A stretch of 64,000 bases of DNA, from the NCBI GenBank assembly GCA_020851975.1, contig JADZBS010000126.1:1-64000 (forward strand), given 5' to 3'. The notes beneath the pieces were generated by a model, which saw nothing but the letters and a program-made list of their open reading frames with translations, searched no databases and was not told the DNA's origin. Positions within the stretch are counted from its first letter, which is position 1, and the number at the start of each line of letters is the position of its first letter. A program made the position numbers and the translations under genes. Below are positions 19,601-27,622 of this stretch, piece by piece. The stretch is from Gammaproteobacteria bacterium (GTDB lineage Bacteria; Pseudomonadota; Gammaproteobacteria; Steroidobacterales; GCA-2729495).

Positions 19601-20056
19601 GCCGCGGTCGTCCTGGCATTCCACGGGGCGCGACTTCTGGGACCCGTTCAGGGCCACCCAGGCCTGGGTGTAGGAGCGCCACGCCAGCATGCGGTCGGAG
19701 AAGCTGCCGACCGACTTCAGCGGGCTGAAGGAGGCGAAGCAGCGGTTGGCCGATTTGTTGACATAGCTGCTGCTGTCGCAGGCGGGCATCGTGCCGGTGG
19801 TGCTGAAGTACAGGCCATTGCCGTTGTAGCAGCCGGTGAATGTCGTCTCGCTGTTCCAGCCTTCCTGCGTCAGCACGGTGCTGCTCATGCTGCCGGAGTT
19901 GTCCAGGATGAACAGGATGTTCGGCTGCGCCCCGGTGATCTCGGGATCCGTGGAGGCGACGAACAGCTCGGTGTCGTCGGCGGCGGCCGGCCAGGCGGCC
20001 AGGCCGGCGAGGGCACCGAGCAGGAGCGGGACGAGGCGGTTGTTGCGGTGATTCAT
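16697..20056 (-). CDS. pilY1: PilY1-like type IV pilus tip/assembly protein, cluster 1
   Basis: Signal peptide; VWA-like ILFILDNSGSMSS; C-terminal DLDGDRLADRMYAGDMGGRVWRFDI calcium-loop-like motif and PilY1 beta-propeller. Confidence 0.92.
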   Translation of the reverse strand: MNHRNNRLVPLLLGALAGLAAWPAAADDTELFVASTDPEITGAQPNILFILDNSGSMSSTVLTQEGWNSETTFTGCYNGNGLYFSTTGTMPACDSSSYVNKSANRCFASFSPLKSVGSFSDRMLAWRSYTQAWVALNGSQKSRPVECQDDRGVHGSTEDDGEPWAAAGANGPWDPAAAQEPAWNTDYTVWDGNWLNWYSGGGTVTRTRMEVVRDVTNNLLESLNGVNVGLMHFNTDQGGTVSQAMADIATSRNDMQSAVSALTASTWTPLSETLYEAANYYMGRNVDYGNVGPVMSVAAARVGNLADGTQYRKPVSYACQKNYIVLLTDGQPTQDVGATAKIKALPDWASYVTDATCSGASGSHGECMSDLAEYLRRHDADSTLTGAQNITTYTIGFGVDLALGDTSFLQETARKGGGQYFPAGDTATLQAALTQIVYDILDDSTTFSTPTAPVNAFNRTQNLSDVYVSVFAPAVREHWPGNLKKYRLAGGRLVDANGDPAVDTDTGFFSNESQSFWSDDVDGNTAQLGGAAHEQPDAANREIYTDIAGTDLNDSGNAVSPDNASISASMVGAPDSTERANVLAWARGLDLLDEDDDADTTDARQVMGDPLHVRPMMVIYGGTELVPDATVFVSTNDGYLHAVDPDDGSELWAYVPREMLGRLYDLYLDQPTSTRTYGLDGEISVYIENEDAIPGIDGDERVILLFGMRRGGDVLYALDVTDRNNPQLLWKLDSATAGFEDLGQTWSPPVVADVDVDGDVHHAAIFGGGYDDGQDDEGYNTDSRGNAVFMVDVLTGDLLWSAGENSNHDLVLADMTHSIPAGIRVLDLDGDRLADRMYAGDMGGRVWRFDINNGEAAADFVDGGVFASLGAADLETVTLADVRRFYATPDVARIVSGKTMYLSINIGSGHREHPLDTATEDEFYALRDYAVYDKIETANYPAPILRGNLVDITTDADPIIPAGSKGWRLGMVLSPGEKVLTESRTFANTVFFTSFSPGGNGDACVAAGGLNRLYLVSVRDGSPITNLDGSEDSETLTVDDRVRELNQGGIAPDPALFFSPPDDTPDPDVECLGMDCEDDGDGSDDDDGTHETLCIGVECFDPGFPNPPRRTHWNQTGTE

Positions 20057-20087
20057 GGTGCGTGACCTCAATGGGTGCCGGCGGCGC

Positions 20088-20441
20088 TCAGTTGCCGCTC
20101 AGGACGATGCGGGTGACGACGCCGGAGTCGAGGCTGTAGAAGACGGTGACCAGGCGCGCGGCTCCCTCGACGCCGGCCGCTGCGGTGCGCAGTTCCGCCA
20201 GCGTCACCGGCGTGGTGCCGGCACCGACGAAGAAGGCAGTGGCGCGGTCGATGCGCAGCGTCACCGGCTTGCAGCCGGCGCACTCGCGGATGACCACGCG
20301 CCCGCCCGGTGCCGAGGGCAGGAGCAGATGCTCCGTGTCGCTCTCGTAGGCGTTCTCCAGGTTCTTGATGCTGGCCGGCGCGCCGGCGCTCCACAGCGCC
20401 AGTGCCGCCGCAGCCAGGGTGATCGTGAATCGGGTGTTCAT
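20088..20441 (-). CDS. Small secreted CxxC protein conserved between pilX and pilY1, cluster 1
   Basis: MNTRFTITLAAAALALWSAGAPASIKNLENAYESDTEHLLLPSAPGGRVVIRECAGCKPVTLRIDRATAFFVGAGTTPVTLAELR...; alignable with the protein at 50461-50856. Confidence 0.75.
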   Translation of the reverse strand: MNTRFTITLAAAALALWSAGAPASIKNLENAYESDTEHLLLPSAPGGRVVIRECAGCKPVTLRIDRATAFFVGAGTTPVTLAELRTAAAGVEGAARLVTVFYSLDSGVVTRIVLSGN

Positions 20442-20463
20442 GGGGTGCGCTCCTTGGGGGCGG

Positions 20464-20928
20464 TCACAGGCAGCCGTTGGGGCCGACCAGGAAGAAGTCC
20501 TGCTGGTGGACCGACCGGGCGGCGCGGGCCGCGGTGCCGGTCGAGTTGATCTGGAAGTGGTAGGCCTTGAACGAGTCGGCACTGCCATAGTCCTCGCTGA
20601 AGCCCTCCACGGCCGTGCATTCGAGGTAGTCGGTGCTGGCCTCGTACTCCCCGATGTCGTTGCCGTCGGCATCCGCCACGGCCGTGGCCGGCGTGGCCTT
20701 CGGCCCGCAGCCGGCGCAGAACGGTCCGTCGTTGATGGCGACTTCCACGCCGGTCTCCGCAAGCTGGAAGGCGTTCTCCGAGAACTGTGCATTGCCGGCC
20801 ATGGTCAGCCCGAAGGTGGCGCTGCTCATGGTCGAGACGGCGAGGATCGACAGCACCAGCAGCAGCACCAGGCCGATGACGAGCGAGGCACCACGCTGGC
20901 TGCGGGGCAGTGCGGGAAGATGGTTCAT
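20464..20928 (-). CDS. pilX: PilX-like minor pilin, cluster 1
   Basis: MNHLPALPRSQRGASLVIGLVLLLVLSILAVSTMSSATFGLTMAGNAQFSENAFQLAETG. Confidence 0.88.
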   Translation of the reverse strand: MNHLPALPRSQRGASLVIGLVLLLVLSILAVSTMSSATFGLTMAGNAQFSENAFQLAETGVEVAINDGPFCAGCGPKATPATAVADADGNDIGEYEASTDYLECTAVEGFSEDYGSADSFKAYHFQINSTGTAARAARSVHQQDFFLVGPNGCL

Positions 20929-21896
20929 GGCAGGCCCGTGTATCCGAGGTAGTTGCGCAGCACGATGGTCTTGTTGACGAGCGCGCGGCGGATGCCGTCG
21001 TCCGGCATGTAGTCGGCGACGTTGGCGTAGTCGTAGCTGGCGGCGTCGACATGGCCGACCTCGGGCTGCTCGGACCGCAGCATCAGCCAGAAGCGCACCG
21101 CGATGATCTTGGCGTTGGCGTCGAAATCGGCGTGGCCGACCGTCACCAGGCCGTGGCTCGGGTCGACGTAGCGCTCGACGTCGTTGTCGGGATTCGGGCC
21201 GCGGTCGACGCCGAGCTGCACCTGCAGGTCCTCCACGCCGGCGATGACTTCCTGGTCCTGCAGCACACCGGCGATCAGTGTCATGCGCCGCAGGGAGGGC
21301 ACGTTCTGCCCGAGCGAGGAGGAGTTGGCGATGTAGTAGGCGTGCGTCTGCCAGTCGAAGGTGCAGCAGGCCGGACTGGCCGGCGGGGCACCGCCGTCGA
21401 ACAGGATGCTGCGATTGCGGTCGCTCTGGACCTGCACGATGCCATTGGTCGGCACGGTCTGCTGGCCGCTCGCGTGGCGCACGACCAGCACGTCGGTGCC
21501 GGGGCGGTAGTTGTCCTCGAAGGCGGGACAGGGCAGCGTGTAGGCGGCGTCCGAGGCCTGCACGCCGGCGGCCGTGTCGAGTGCCCAGGCCGTGATGTCG
21601 GTACCGTCCGGGCAGGTGACGACGATGCCGGCCGGCACCTGGACCTTGTGGTCCATGCTGTGCATGCCCCAGTTGCGCGCGAGGCGGATGTCGGGCTGGA
21701 CGGTGGCGAGCGCGAAGCGCAGGTTTTCCTGCAGCCGCTCCACCGCGTCGTTGGTGCGATAGGTGCTGCGCGTCTGCGAGAAGATGGCGATGACGCCGAT
21801 CATGAGGAAGGCGCCGATGACGAGCGTCACCATCATCTCGATCAGGCTCACGCCACGCTCGTGGCGGCGCAGGCTGCCGATTGCCGGGTTCATCAC
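20925..21896 (-). CDS. pilW: PilW-like minor pilin, cluster 1
   Basis: MMNPAIGSLRRHERGVSLIEMMVTLVIGAFLMIGVIAIFSQTRSTYRTNDAVERLQENLRFAL; ATGA overlaps. Confidence 0.88.
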   Translation of the reverse strand: MMNPAIGSLRRHERGVSLIEMMVTLVIGAFLMIGVIAIFSQTRSTYRTNDAVERLQENLRFALATVQPDIRLARNWGMHSMDHKVQVPAGIVVTCPDGTDITAWALDTAAGVQASDAAYTLPCPAFEDNYRPGTDVLVVRHASGQQTVPTNGIVQVQSDRNRSILFDGGAPPASPACCTFDWQTHAYYIANSSSLGQNVPSLRRMTLIAGVLQDQEVIAGVEDLQVQLGVDRGPNPDNDVERYVDPSHGLVTVGHADFDANAKIIAVRFWLMLRSEQPEVGHVDAASYDYANVADYMPDDGIRRALVNKTIVLRNYLGYTGLP

Positions 21897-22372
21897 AGTT
21901 GCACCGCCAGAGCGTACTGGAGCGGCAGCTCGACGCCGGGTTCCGCCCAGTTGATGGTGATCGTGTAGCTGGAGATCTCCGGGCCCGGCACGGCGACGAT
22001 GCTAGCCTCGCCATCCGGCAGGAGCGCCGTGACCGATTGCTTCCACCAGAAGATGTCGTCGTCGGCGAGCGTGGCCGGGTTGCAGTCGGCAGGGCCGTTG
22101 ACGCAGTCGCTCTCGAGGCCCATGCCCGCCGCATCGACGTCGTAGCCGTCGCGTGCCGTGGGGTTGGCCCGGATACGGTCGGCCATGTCGGAAGCGAGGT
22201 CCACTGCCACCGTGCGATAGACCGAGGTGCGCCCGGCCCGCAGCCCTTCGACGTAGAGCGCGGCGATGCCGAGCATGCCGACCGAGATCACGACCATGGC
22301 GACCAGCGACTCCACCAGCGTGAAGCCGTGTTCGCCGGGCCGGGTCATGCGTTGGGAAAGGGTGTCGGTCAT
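21893..22372 (-). CDS. pilV: PilV-like minor pilin, cluster 1
   Basis: MTDTLSQRMTRPGEHGFTLVESLVAMVVISVGMLGIAALYVEGLRAGRTSVYRT. Confidence 0.88.
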   Translation of the reverse strand: MTDTLSQRMTRPGEHGFTLVESLVAMVVISVGMLGIAALYVEGLRAGRTSVYRTVAVDLASDMADRIRANPTARDGYDVDAAGMGLESDCVNGPADCNPATLADDDIFWWKQSVTALLPDGEASIVAVPGPEISSYTITINWAEPGVELPLQYALAVQL

Positions 22373-22381
22373 GACGGGTTC

Positions 22382-23014
22382 TCAACAGCCGCCGATGGGA
22401 CTGGCCTGGACGTCCGCCTGCCGGCGGTAGATCTGCGGGCGGCCGGTCGGGCCGATGGCGATCCAGCGGCCGGCAGCGACGTCGTCGCCGTCGGCGTCCT
22501 TGCCGGTGCTGATGTCGCCGCGCTCGTCGCAGAGCTGGATGTTCGTGATCGGCGTGCCGGCCGGGGCCGTCTGCGGGAAGCCGCTGCCGGCGAACTGCAG
22601 GTAGGATGCGGCGCCGGCGTCGATCTCGAAGGTGACACCCTCGGCGAGCGGCGGGTTGGCGGCGATGATCTCCTCGCCACCGCCGACGGCCACGTCGCCG
22701 TCGTCGTCGGCAAACACGATCCAGCCCCTGCCGGCGGCGAGGTCGCAGTCCGGGTTGGCGTCCGCCCAGGTGCTGCTCGAGCAGACGGTCACGCTGGTGC
22801 GGCGCTTGACTGCTTCCGTACGCGCCAGGTGGATGCTGGTGATGAGGTCGTTCGCCGCCGCCGCCATGCGGTTGTTGGCGATGAAGGCATTGAACGACGG
22901 AATGCCGAAGCCGAGCACCATGCCGGCGACCAGCAGCGTGATCATCAGTTCGAGCAGGTTGAAGCCGGCCTGCCGGCCGGGTACCTGCGGGACGGGCATG
23001 GATCGGGTGTTCAT
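22382..23014 (-). CDS. fimT: GspH/FimT-family minor pseudopilin, cluster 1 copy a
   Basis: GFNLLELMITLLVAGMVLGFGIPSFNAFIANNRMAAAANDLITSIHLARTEAVKRRTSVTVCSS. Confidence 0.85.
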   Translation of the reverse strand: MNTRSMPVPQVPGRQAGFNLLELMITLLVAGMVLGFGIPSFNAFIANNRMAAAANDLITSIHLARTEAVKRRTSVTVCSSSTWADANPDCDLAAGRGWIVFADDDGDVAVGGGEEIIAANPPLAEGVTFEIDAGAASYLQFAGSGFPQTAPAGTPITNIQLCDERGDISTGKDADGDDVAAGRWIAIGPTGRPQIYRRQADVQASPIGGC

Positions 23015-23556
23015 GTGGTGCTGCACCCGGGGATCGAGCCGTCGCGGCCGTGCCCGGCGAGCGCTGGCAGGCCGGTGGGACGCAGGATCACCACGCGATC
23101 GGCCGCCGTGGCGCCCGCCTCGCAGAACGTGAATTCGCCGCTCGCGGGTCCGGCAGGCCGGCCGTTCGCCATGAAGCGCACGCCGCCGGCAAATTCCGCC
23201 GAGCGCAGCGTCAGGCCCGGCAGGCTGCCGGCCTGTTCGAGCAGGCTCTCGTCCGGCGAGCGCGTGCCGTCGCCGTCGGTATCGACGAAGGCAATCCAGC
23301 CGGTTTCCCAGTGCTGGTCGTCGCAGTGTTCGCCGTCGGCGCTCGCGCAGACAGCCACCGTCCGGTTGCGCAGGATCGCCTGGCTGCGCGCGTGGTGCAG
23401 CGTGGCCACCAGCTGGTTCACGGCGGTGGCCTGGCGGTTGCGTGCGGCGAGTGACTGCAGGCCCGGCGCGGCGAGCGTGACGCCGATGCCGGCCACGGCG
23501 AGTGCGGCGAGCGTCTCGCTGAGCGTGAAGCCGTGGTGGCGGGATCGGACGGTCAT
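23011..23556 (-). CDS. GspH/FimT-family minor pseudopilin, cluster 1 copy b
   Basis: MTVRSRHHGFTLSETLAALAVAGIGVTLAAPGLQSLAARNRQATAVNQLVATLHHARSQAILRNRTVAVCAS. Confidence 0.8.
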   Translation of the reverse strand: MTVRSRHHGFTLSETLAALAVAGIGVTLAAPGLQSLAARNRQATAVNQLVATLHHARSQAILRNRTVAVCASADGEHCDDQHWETGWIAFVDTDGDGTRSPDESLLEQAGSLPGLTLRSAEFAGGVRFMANGRPAGPASGEFTFCEAGATAADRVVILRPTGLPALAGHGRDGSIPGCSTT

Positions 23557-23715
23557 GCCTCGGTGCGCCTCTGCCGGTGTGGCGGTTCGGGGCGCAGAGT
23601 AGGAGGAGGGCGGTGACCGATCCTTGAATCCCGTCACGCGAGGGGCCGGCGCGAAGGGTTCAGCCGGGCGTTCCGGGGCATCGGGCTTCGGCAGACGGGA
23701 TGTCGCAAGGAGAGA

Positions 23716-23770
23716 AGAAATATTCTAAATATCAGTCAGTTATAGCATATTCCTAAGTTTGTCATTCTGA
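23716..23770. promoter_or_regulatory. AT-rich island upstream of pilus cluster 1; likely promoter/regulatory region
   Basis: aagaaatattctaaatatcagtcagttatagcatattcctaagtttgtcattctga within a strongly GC-rich background. Confidence 0.4.
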
Positions 23771-23909
23771 CCTGGTCTGCCGGGAAACCGAGCACCACGT
23801 CACGAAACCCGCCTGCTGCATCGGCGGGCGACGGACGGCTGTCGGGTGAGGATGCGCGGCGACGGTCGCCGCGTTCTGTCAAATGACGGGAGCGGATTTC
23901 CGCCGCCGC

Positions 23910-24095
23910 CTACTCGTCGGCATTCGACCCGGGTGTGGGGCGATGCTTCGGGCGGGCGACCGGATGGCTCCGGCGCGCGGCCTCGGCGTCCTCGCGCTCA
24001 CGCTGGGAATAGAACCGCTCGACGACGTGGTCCGAGGACAGTTTCTCGTCACCGTCCTCCCACAGGTCCTCGTCGATCTTGCGCTGACGAGTCAT
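23910..24095 (-). CDS. Small charged hypothetical protein (61 aa)
   Basis: MTRQRKIDEDLWEDGDEKLSSDHVVERFYSQREREDAEAARRSHPVARPKHRPTPGSNADE; stand-alone ORF not overlapped by a recognisable gene. Confidence 0.5.
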   Translation of the reverse strand: MTRQRKIDEDLWEDGDEKLSSDHVVERFYSQREREDAEAARRSHPVARPKHRPTPGSNADE

Positions 24096-24288
24096 GGCGA
24101 TGCCTCCCGCCTGCCCACGCCGTGGGTATGGGCAGGGTTGCCCCGGCCGCGCCGGTGCGCCACGCCCGGGACGGGCCTGGCGGCCCAGCACGATGGGCCA
24201 GTGCCTGTGCCCCCAGAAGATAGTCGCGGTTGTTTCAATGTCAAGGCAATGGACGGCATCGGCTACGGCCGCTAACCTCGGGGGCGTC

Positions 24289-24792
24289 GTGGAGGACCCC
24301 GTCGACAAGCTGCTCCAGCAGTGGGCGCAGGAAAGGCCGGAACTCGACTGTTCCAGTCTGAGCGTGGTCGTCCGCGTGATCTATCTGGCCAAGGTGTTCC
24401 GCCAGAGTGCCGAGCAGGCGCTGGCCACGCTCGACCTCAAGCTGTGGGAATACGATGTGCTCTCGGCGCTGCGCCGGCAGGGTCCGCCGTTCCAGCTGCC
24501 GGCGACGGGCCTGGCGCGCGCTTCGATGCTGACCTCGGGCGCCATGACCAACCGCATCGACCGGCTGGAAGCCCGTGGCCTGGTGGTGCGCGCCACGGAT
24601 CCTGACGACCGGCGCGGCGTCAACGTGCAGCTCACGGGACGCGGCCGGGAACTGACCGATGCCGCGATCGAGGCGCGCTTGCGCGCGGCCGACCGCCAGC
24701 TCGAGGCGCTGAGCATCGGGGAGCGCCGTGCCGTTTCGGCCAGCCTGCGCCGGCTGTTCCTGGAGGCCGCACCCGGTGCCGAAGGCGGCTGA
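24289..24792 (+). CDS. MarR-family transcriptional regulator
   Basis: LDLKLWEYDVLSALRRQGPPFQLPATGLARASMLTSGAMTNRIDRLEARGLVVRATDPDDRRGVNVQLTGRG. Confidence 0.9.
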   Translation: MEDPVDKLLQQWAQERPELDCSSLSVVVRVIYLAKVFRQSAEQALATLDLKLWEYDVLSALRRQGPPFQLPATGLARASMLTSGAMTNRIDRLEARGLVVRATDPDDRRGVNVQLTGRGRELTDAAIEARLRAADRQLEALSIGERRAVSASLRRLFLEAAPGAEGG

Positions 24793-24805
24793 GATACCCG
24801 CCGTC

Positions 24806-25216
24806 TCAGCGTGACTTCAGCAGGTCGCGGATCTCGCCGAGGAGCTTTTCCTCGTTCGACGGACCGGGCGGCGGCGCCGGCGGCGCGGCCTTCTTCAGGC
24901 GATTGATGGCGCGTACCAGCAGGAAGATCGCGAAGGCGACGATCACGAAATCCAGCATCGTGTTGACGAAGGCGCCGTAGCCGATCACCGGGGCGCCGGC
25001 TTCCCGGGCGGCCGCGAGCGACGCGTAGTCGCCGCCGCTCAGGTCGAGGAACAGGTTGCTGAAGTCGACCCCGCCCAGCAACAGGCCGATCGGCGGCATG
25101 ATCACGTCGTTCACCAGCGAGGTGACGATCTTGCCGAAGGCCCCGCCGATGATGATGCCGACGGCGAGGTCGACGACGTTGCCACGCATGGCAAATTCCC
25201 TGAATTCCTTGAGCAC
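24806..25216 (-). CDS. mscL: Large-conductance mechanosensitive channel
   Basis: [56 protein letters not shown]. Confidence 0.97.
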   Translation of the reverse strand: MLKEFREFAMRGNVVDLAVGIIIGGAFGKIVTSLVNDVIMPPIGLLLGGVDFSNLFLDLSGGDYASLAAAREAGAPVIGYGAFVNTMLDFVIVAFAIFLLVRAINRLKKAAPPAPPPGPSNEEKLLGEIRDLLKSR

Positions 25217-25278
25217 GGTTCACCTCCGGTCATGGTTGGGAAGGTCACGGAGATGGTGGCGCGCGCGCGTCGCCGGCG

Positions 25279-27513
25279 TCAAGCAGGTCCGGGGCGTTCT
25301 CGATCCGGCGTGCGCGGTGCGGTGGCGAGGCCGGCGAACTCGTCCGGCGACAGGCGCAGGTGCACGTCGCGCTGCGGGAACGGGATCTCGATTCCGTGGT
25401 GGCGCAGAACCGACTCGATCTCCCAGAGGTAGGTCGCCATGACCGCGCCCGGGCGCGTGACCGCCGTCGGGTTGATCCAGACCACCAGCTCGAAGTCGAG
25501 GCTGTTGTCGCCCAGGCGCACCAGCCAGACGTCGGGCTCGCGTCCCGCGGCGACGTGGGTGAACGGCACGCCGCGGGCCGCCTCAATGACGACGGCGCGG
25601 ACCTGCTCCTTGTCTGACTCGTACGCGACCCCGAAGGGCACGTGAATGCGGTGGTAGGGTTCGTTCAGCGTGAAGTTCGTGACTTTGCCGGCGACGAACT
25701 CGGCATTGGGCACGATGATGTCCACGCCGTCGCTGGTGGTGATGAGGGTGCTGCGTACCCGGATTTCCCGGACGGCACCGCGAACGCCCGAGTCGAGTTC
25801 GACGACATCGCCGATCTTCAGGCTCTTCTCGAACAGGATCATCAGGCCCGAGACGAAATTGTTGACGACGGACTGGAGCCCGAAGCCGATGCCGATGGAC
25901 AGGGCGCCGGCCACCAGGGCGAGCTGGCTGAAATCGAGCCCGATCGAGGCGAGCCCGATCATGAGGCCGGCGGTGATCAGCACGTAGTGCAGCAACCGGC
26001 CGATGGTGTAGAGGCCGGCGCTGGCGCGGCCCGGCTGCCGGCTGCCGAAACGTGCCAGCAGGCGGCGGGCGAGGCGGGAGGCCACGATGGCGAGTGTCAT
26101 GATGAGGACCACCCGCAGCAGGCCGTAGGCCGTCACCGGCGCGTCGCTGATGCGAAAGAGGCTGGTGCGCAGCAGATCGTCGGCACGCTCGGCGACGACC
26201 CGCGCCGGTGTCAGCAGGTGTGCCTGCAGCCAGCCGCGCCAACCGGACACGGCGGCGAGCTGGCGTGTCGTCGTATCGAGCGCGAAGCGCAGGTCCTCGC
26301 GCAACGAGCGCAGGCGCGCGAGCCGCACCAGTGTCCGGCGGCCGGTATCGGCGAGACGGGTGATCTGCGGGTCGGCGGCAGCACCCGCGGGGCTGTTCAC
26401 CGTGCTGTCCAGGCTGGCAGCGATCAGCCGTTCGATCTCGCTGCGCCACTCGACCGAGTCGGCGTCCAGTTGCGCCAGCAGGGTGCGGCGTTCGGCGAGG
26501 CGCTGGGAGATGCCGGCGACGGCGGCAGCATCGGGGCGGGCGTCGGCGATCTGCAGCCAGTCGAGTTCGGTCTCGTACAGGCCGATGCGGGCGGCCACGA
26601 GGTTTTCCTCGATGATGGCGCCGAGGATCGCCAGATCCGCCAGCTGGCCGGCGGTCCGGCTGGTTGCGGTGCGGCTCACCAGTTCACCGCGCTCGGCCCG
26701 GGTGCGCAGGATCCCGGTGCGCCGCTCTTCGAGCTGGGCGCGGTTTTTCGCGATCAGGGCCTGCAGCTTCTCCGGTGGCCGCGCGGCGTCCGGCACGATG
26801 CGGGTGCTGCCTTCGTCGCGCAGGCGGCGCATGGCGGCGATGCGTTCACCGAGATCCTGGGCCTCGGTCCGGCGCAGGCGGATCTCGGCCTCCGTCACGG
26901 CGATCTCCGCCCGGCCCGCCATCACCTGCAGTCCTGTGCGGATGCGTTCGGGGCCCTGCACCGAACCGGCGAGATAACCGGCGAAGGTCGCGTCGAGCTG
27001 GCGCTGGCCGTCGCGCACCGCGCGTTCGGCCACCGCGATGGCGCTCTGCCGCTCGTCGCGGTCCGCCTGGATGTCGCGCAGCTCGCGATCGAGCGCCAGG
27101 ATTGCCGTCGTCGTGTAGCTCGGCGCTGGTGCCGGCAGCGCCTCGAGCGGAGCGGGCTGCACGGCGATCAGGGCCGACAGGGCCGCGAGGCTGGTACGCA
27201 GTCGCCCGAGAGCCCGTGCCCCATCGGCGGCGAGCGGCTCGGGCAGACTCGCCGCCCGGGTGCCGGCGTTGTCGAGCAGCGCGGTGATACGTTGCTCGAG
27301 CCCCGGCTCCTGGGGAGCCAGGTACTCCCACCAGCCGGGCTTCAGCGCCGACGCGTCGGGCACGGCCTGCTCGCGGGCCGTCTGCCCGGTCTGCCTGGCG
27401 GCGCCAGGAAGCGGCAGGCCCTGTGCCCATGCGCCGGGTGCGGCGAGCATGGCGACGATCAGCAGCAGGGCAGCGGTGCGGGAAGCGCGGCGGCAGGCGT
27501 GCATCCGCGTCAT
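25279..27513 (-). CDS. Large MscS-family mechanosensitive channel with long periplasmic N-terminal domain
   Basis: Signal peptide; C-terminal MscS core GALSIGIGFGLQSVVNNFVSGLMILFEKSLKIGDVVELDSGVRGAVREIRVRSTLITTSDGVDIIVPNAEFVAGKVTNFT. Confidence 0.9.
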   Translation of the reverse strand: MTRMHACRRASRTAALLLIVAMLAAPGAWAQGLPLPGAARQTGQTAREQAVPDASALKPGWWEYLAPQEPGLEQRITALLDNAGTRAASLPEPLAADGARALGRLRTSLAALSALIAVQPAPLEALPAPAPSYTTTAILALDRELRDIQADRDERQSAIAVAERAVRDGQRQLDATFAGYLAGSVQGPERIRTGLQVMAGRAEIAVTEAEIRLRRTEAQDLGERIAAMRRLRDEGSTRIVPDAARPPEKLQALIAKNRAQLEERRTGILRTRAERGELVSRTATSRTAGQLADLAILGAIIEENLVAARIGLYETELDWLQIADARPDAAAVAGISQRLAERRTLLAQLDADSVEWRSEIERLIAASLDSTVNSPAGAAADPQITRLADTGRRTLVRLARLRSLREDLRFALDTTTRQLAAVSGWRGWLQAHLLTPARVVAERADDLLRTSLFRISDAPVTAYGLLRVVLIMTLAIVASRLARRLLARFGSRQPGRASAGLYTIGRLLHYVLITAGLMIGLASIGLDFSQLALVAGALSIGIGFGLQSVVNNFVSGLMILFEKSLKIGDVVELDSGVRGAVREIRVRSTLITTSDGVDIIVPNAEFVAGKVTNFTLNEPYHRIHVPFGVAYESDKEQVRAVVIEAARGVPFTHVAAGREPDVWLVRLGDNSLDFELVVWINPTAVTRPGAVMATYLWEIESVLRHHGIEIPFPQRDVHLRLSPDEFAGLATAPRTPDRERPGPA

Positions 27514-27622
27514 GCTAGCCCAGCCGTGGCGGGGAAACGAGCCGTGCAGGTGTGGATCACTGGCCGCTGTTCGGCGGCGCGGCCGTCTTGATAAGGTAGG
27601 CGCGGGTAGTGGAGTCGCCGAC

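Noticed and set aside
23557-23715. Possible c-di-GMP riboswitch in the leader of pilus cluster 1
   Set aside because: Conserved GEMM-I elements were not found on reading the minus strand.
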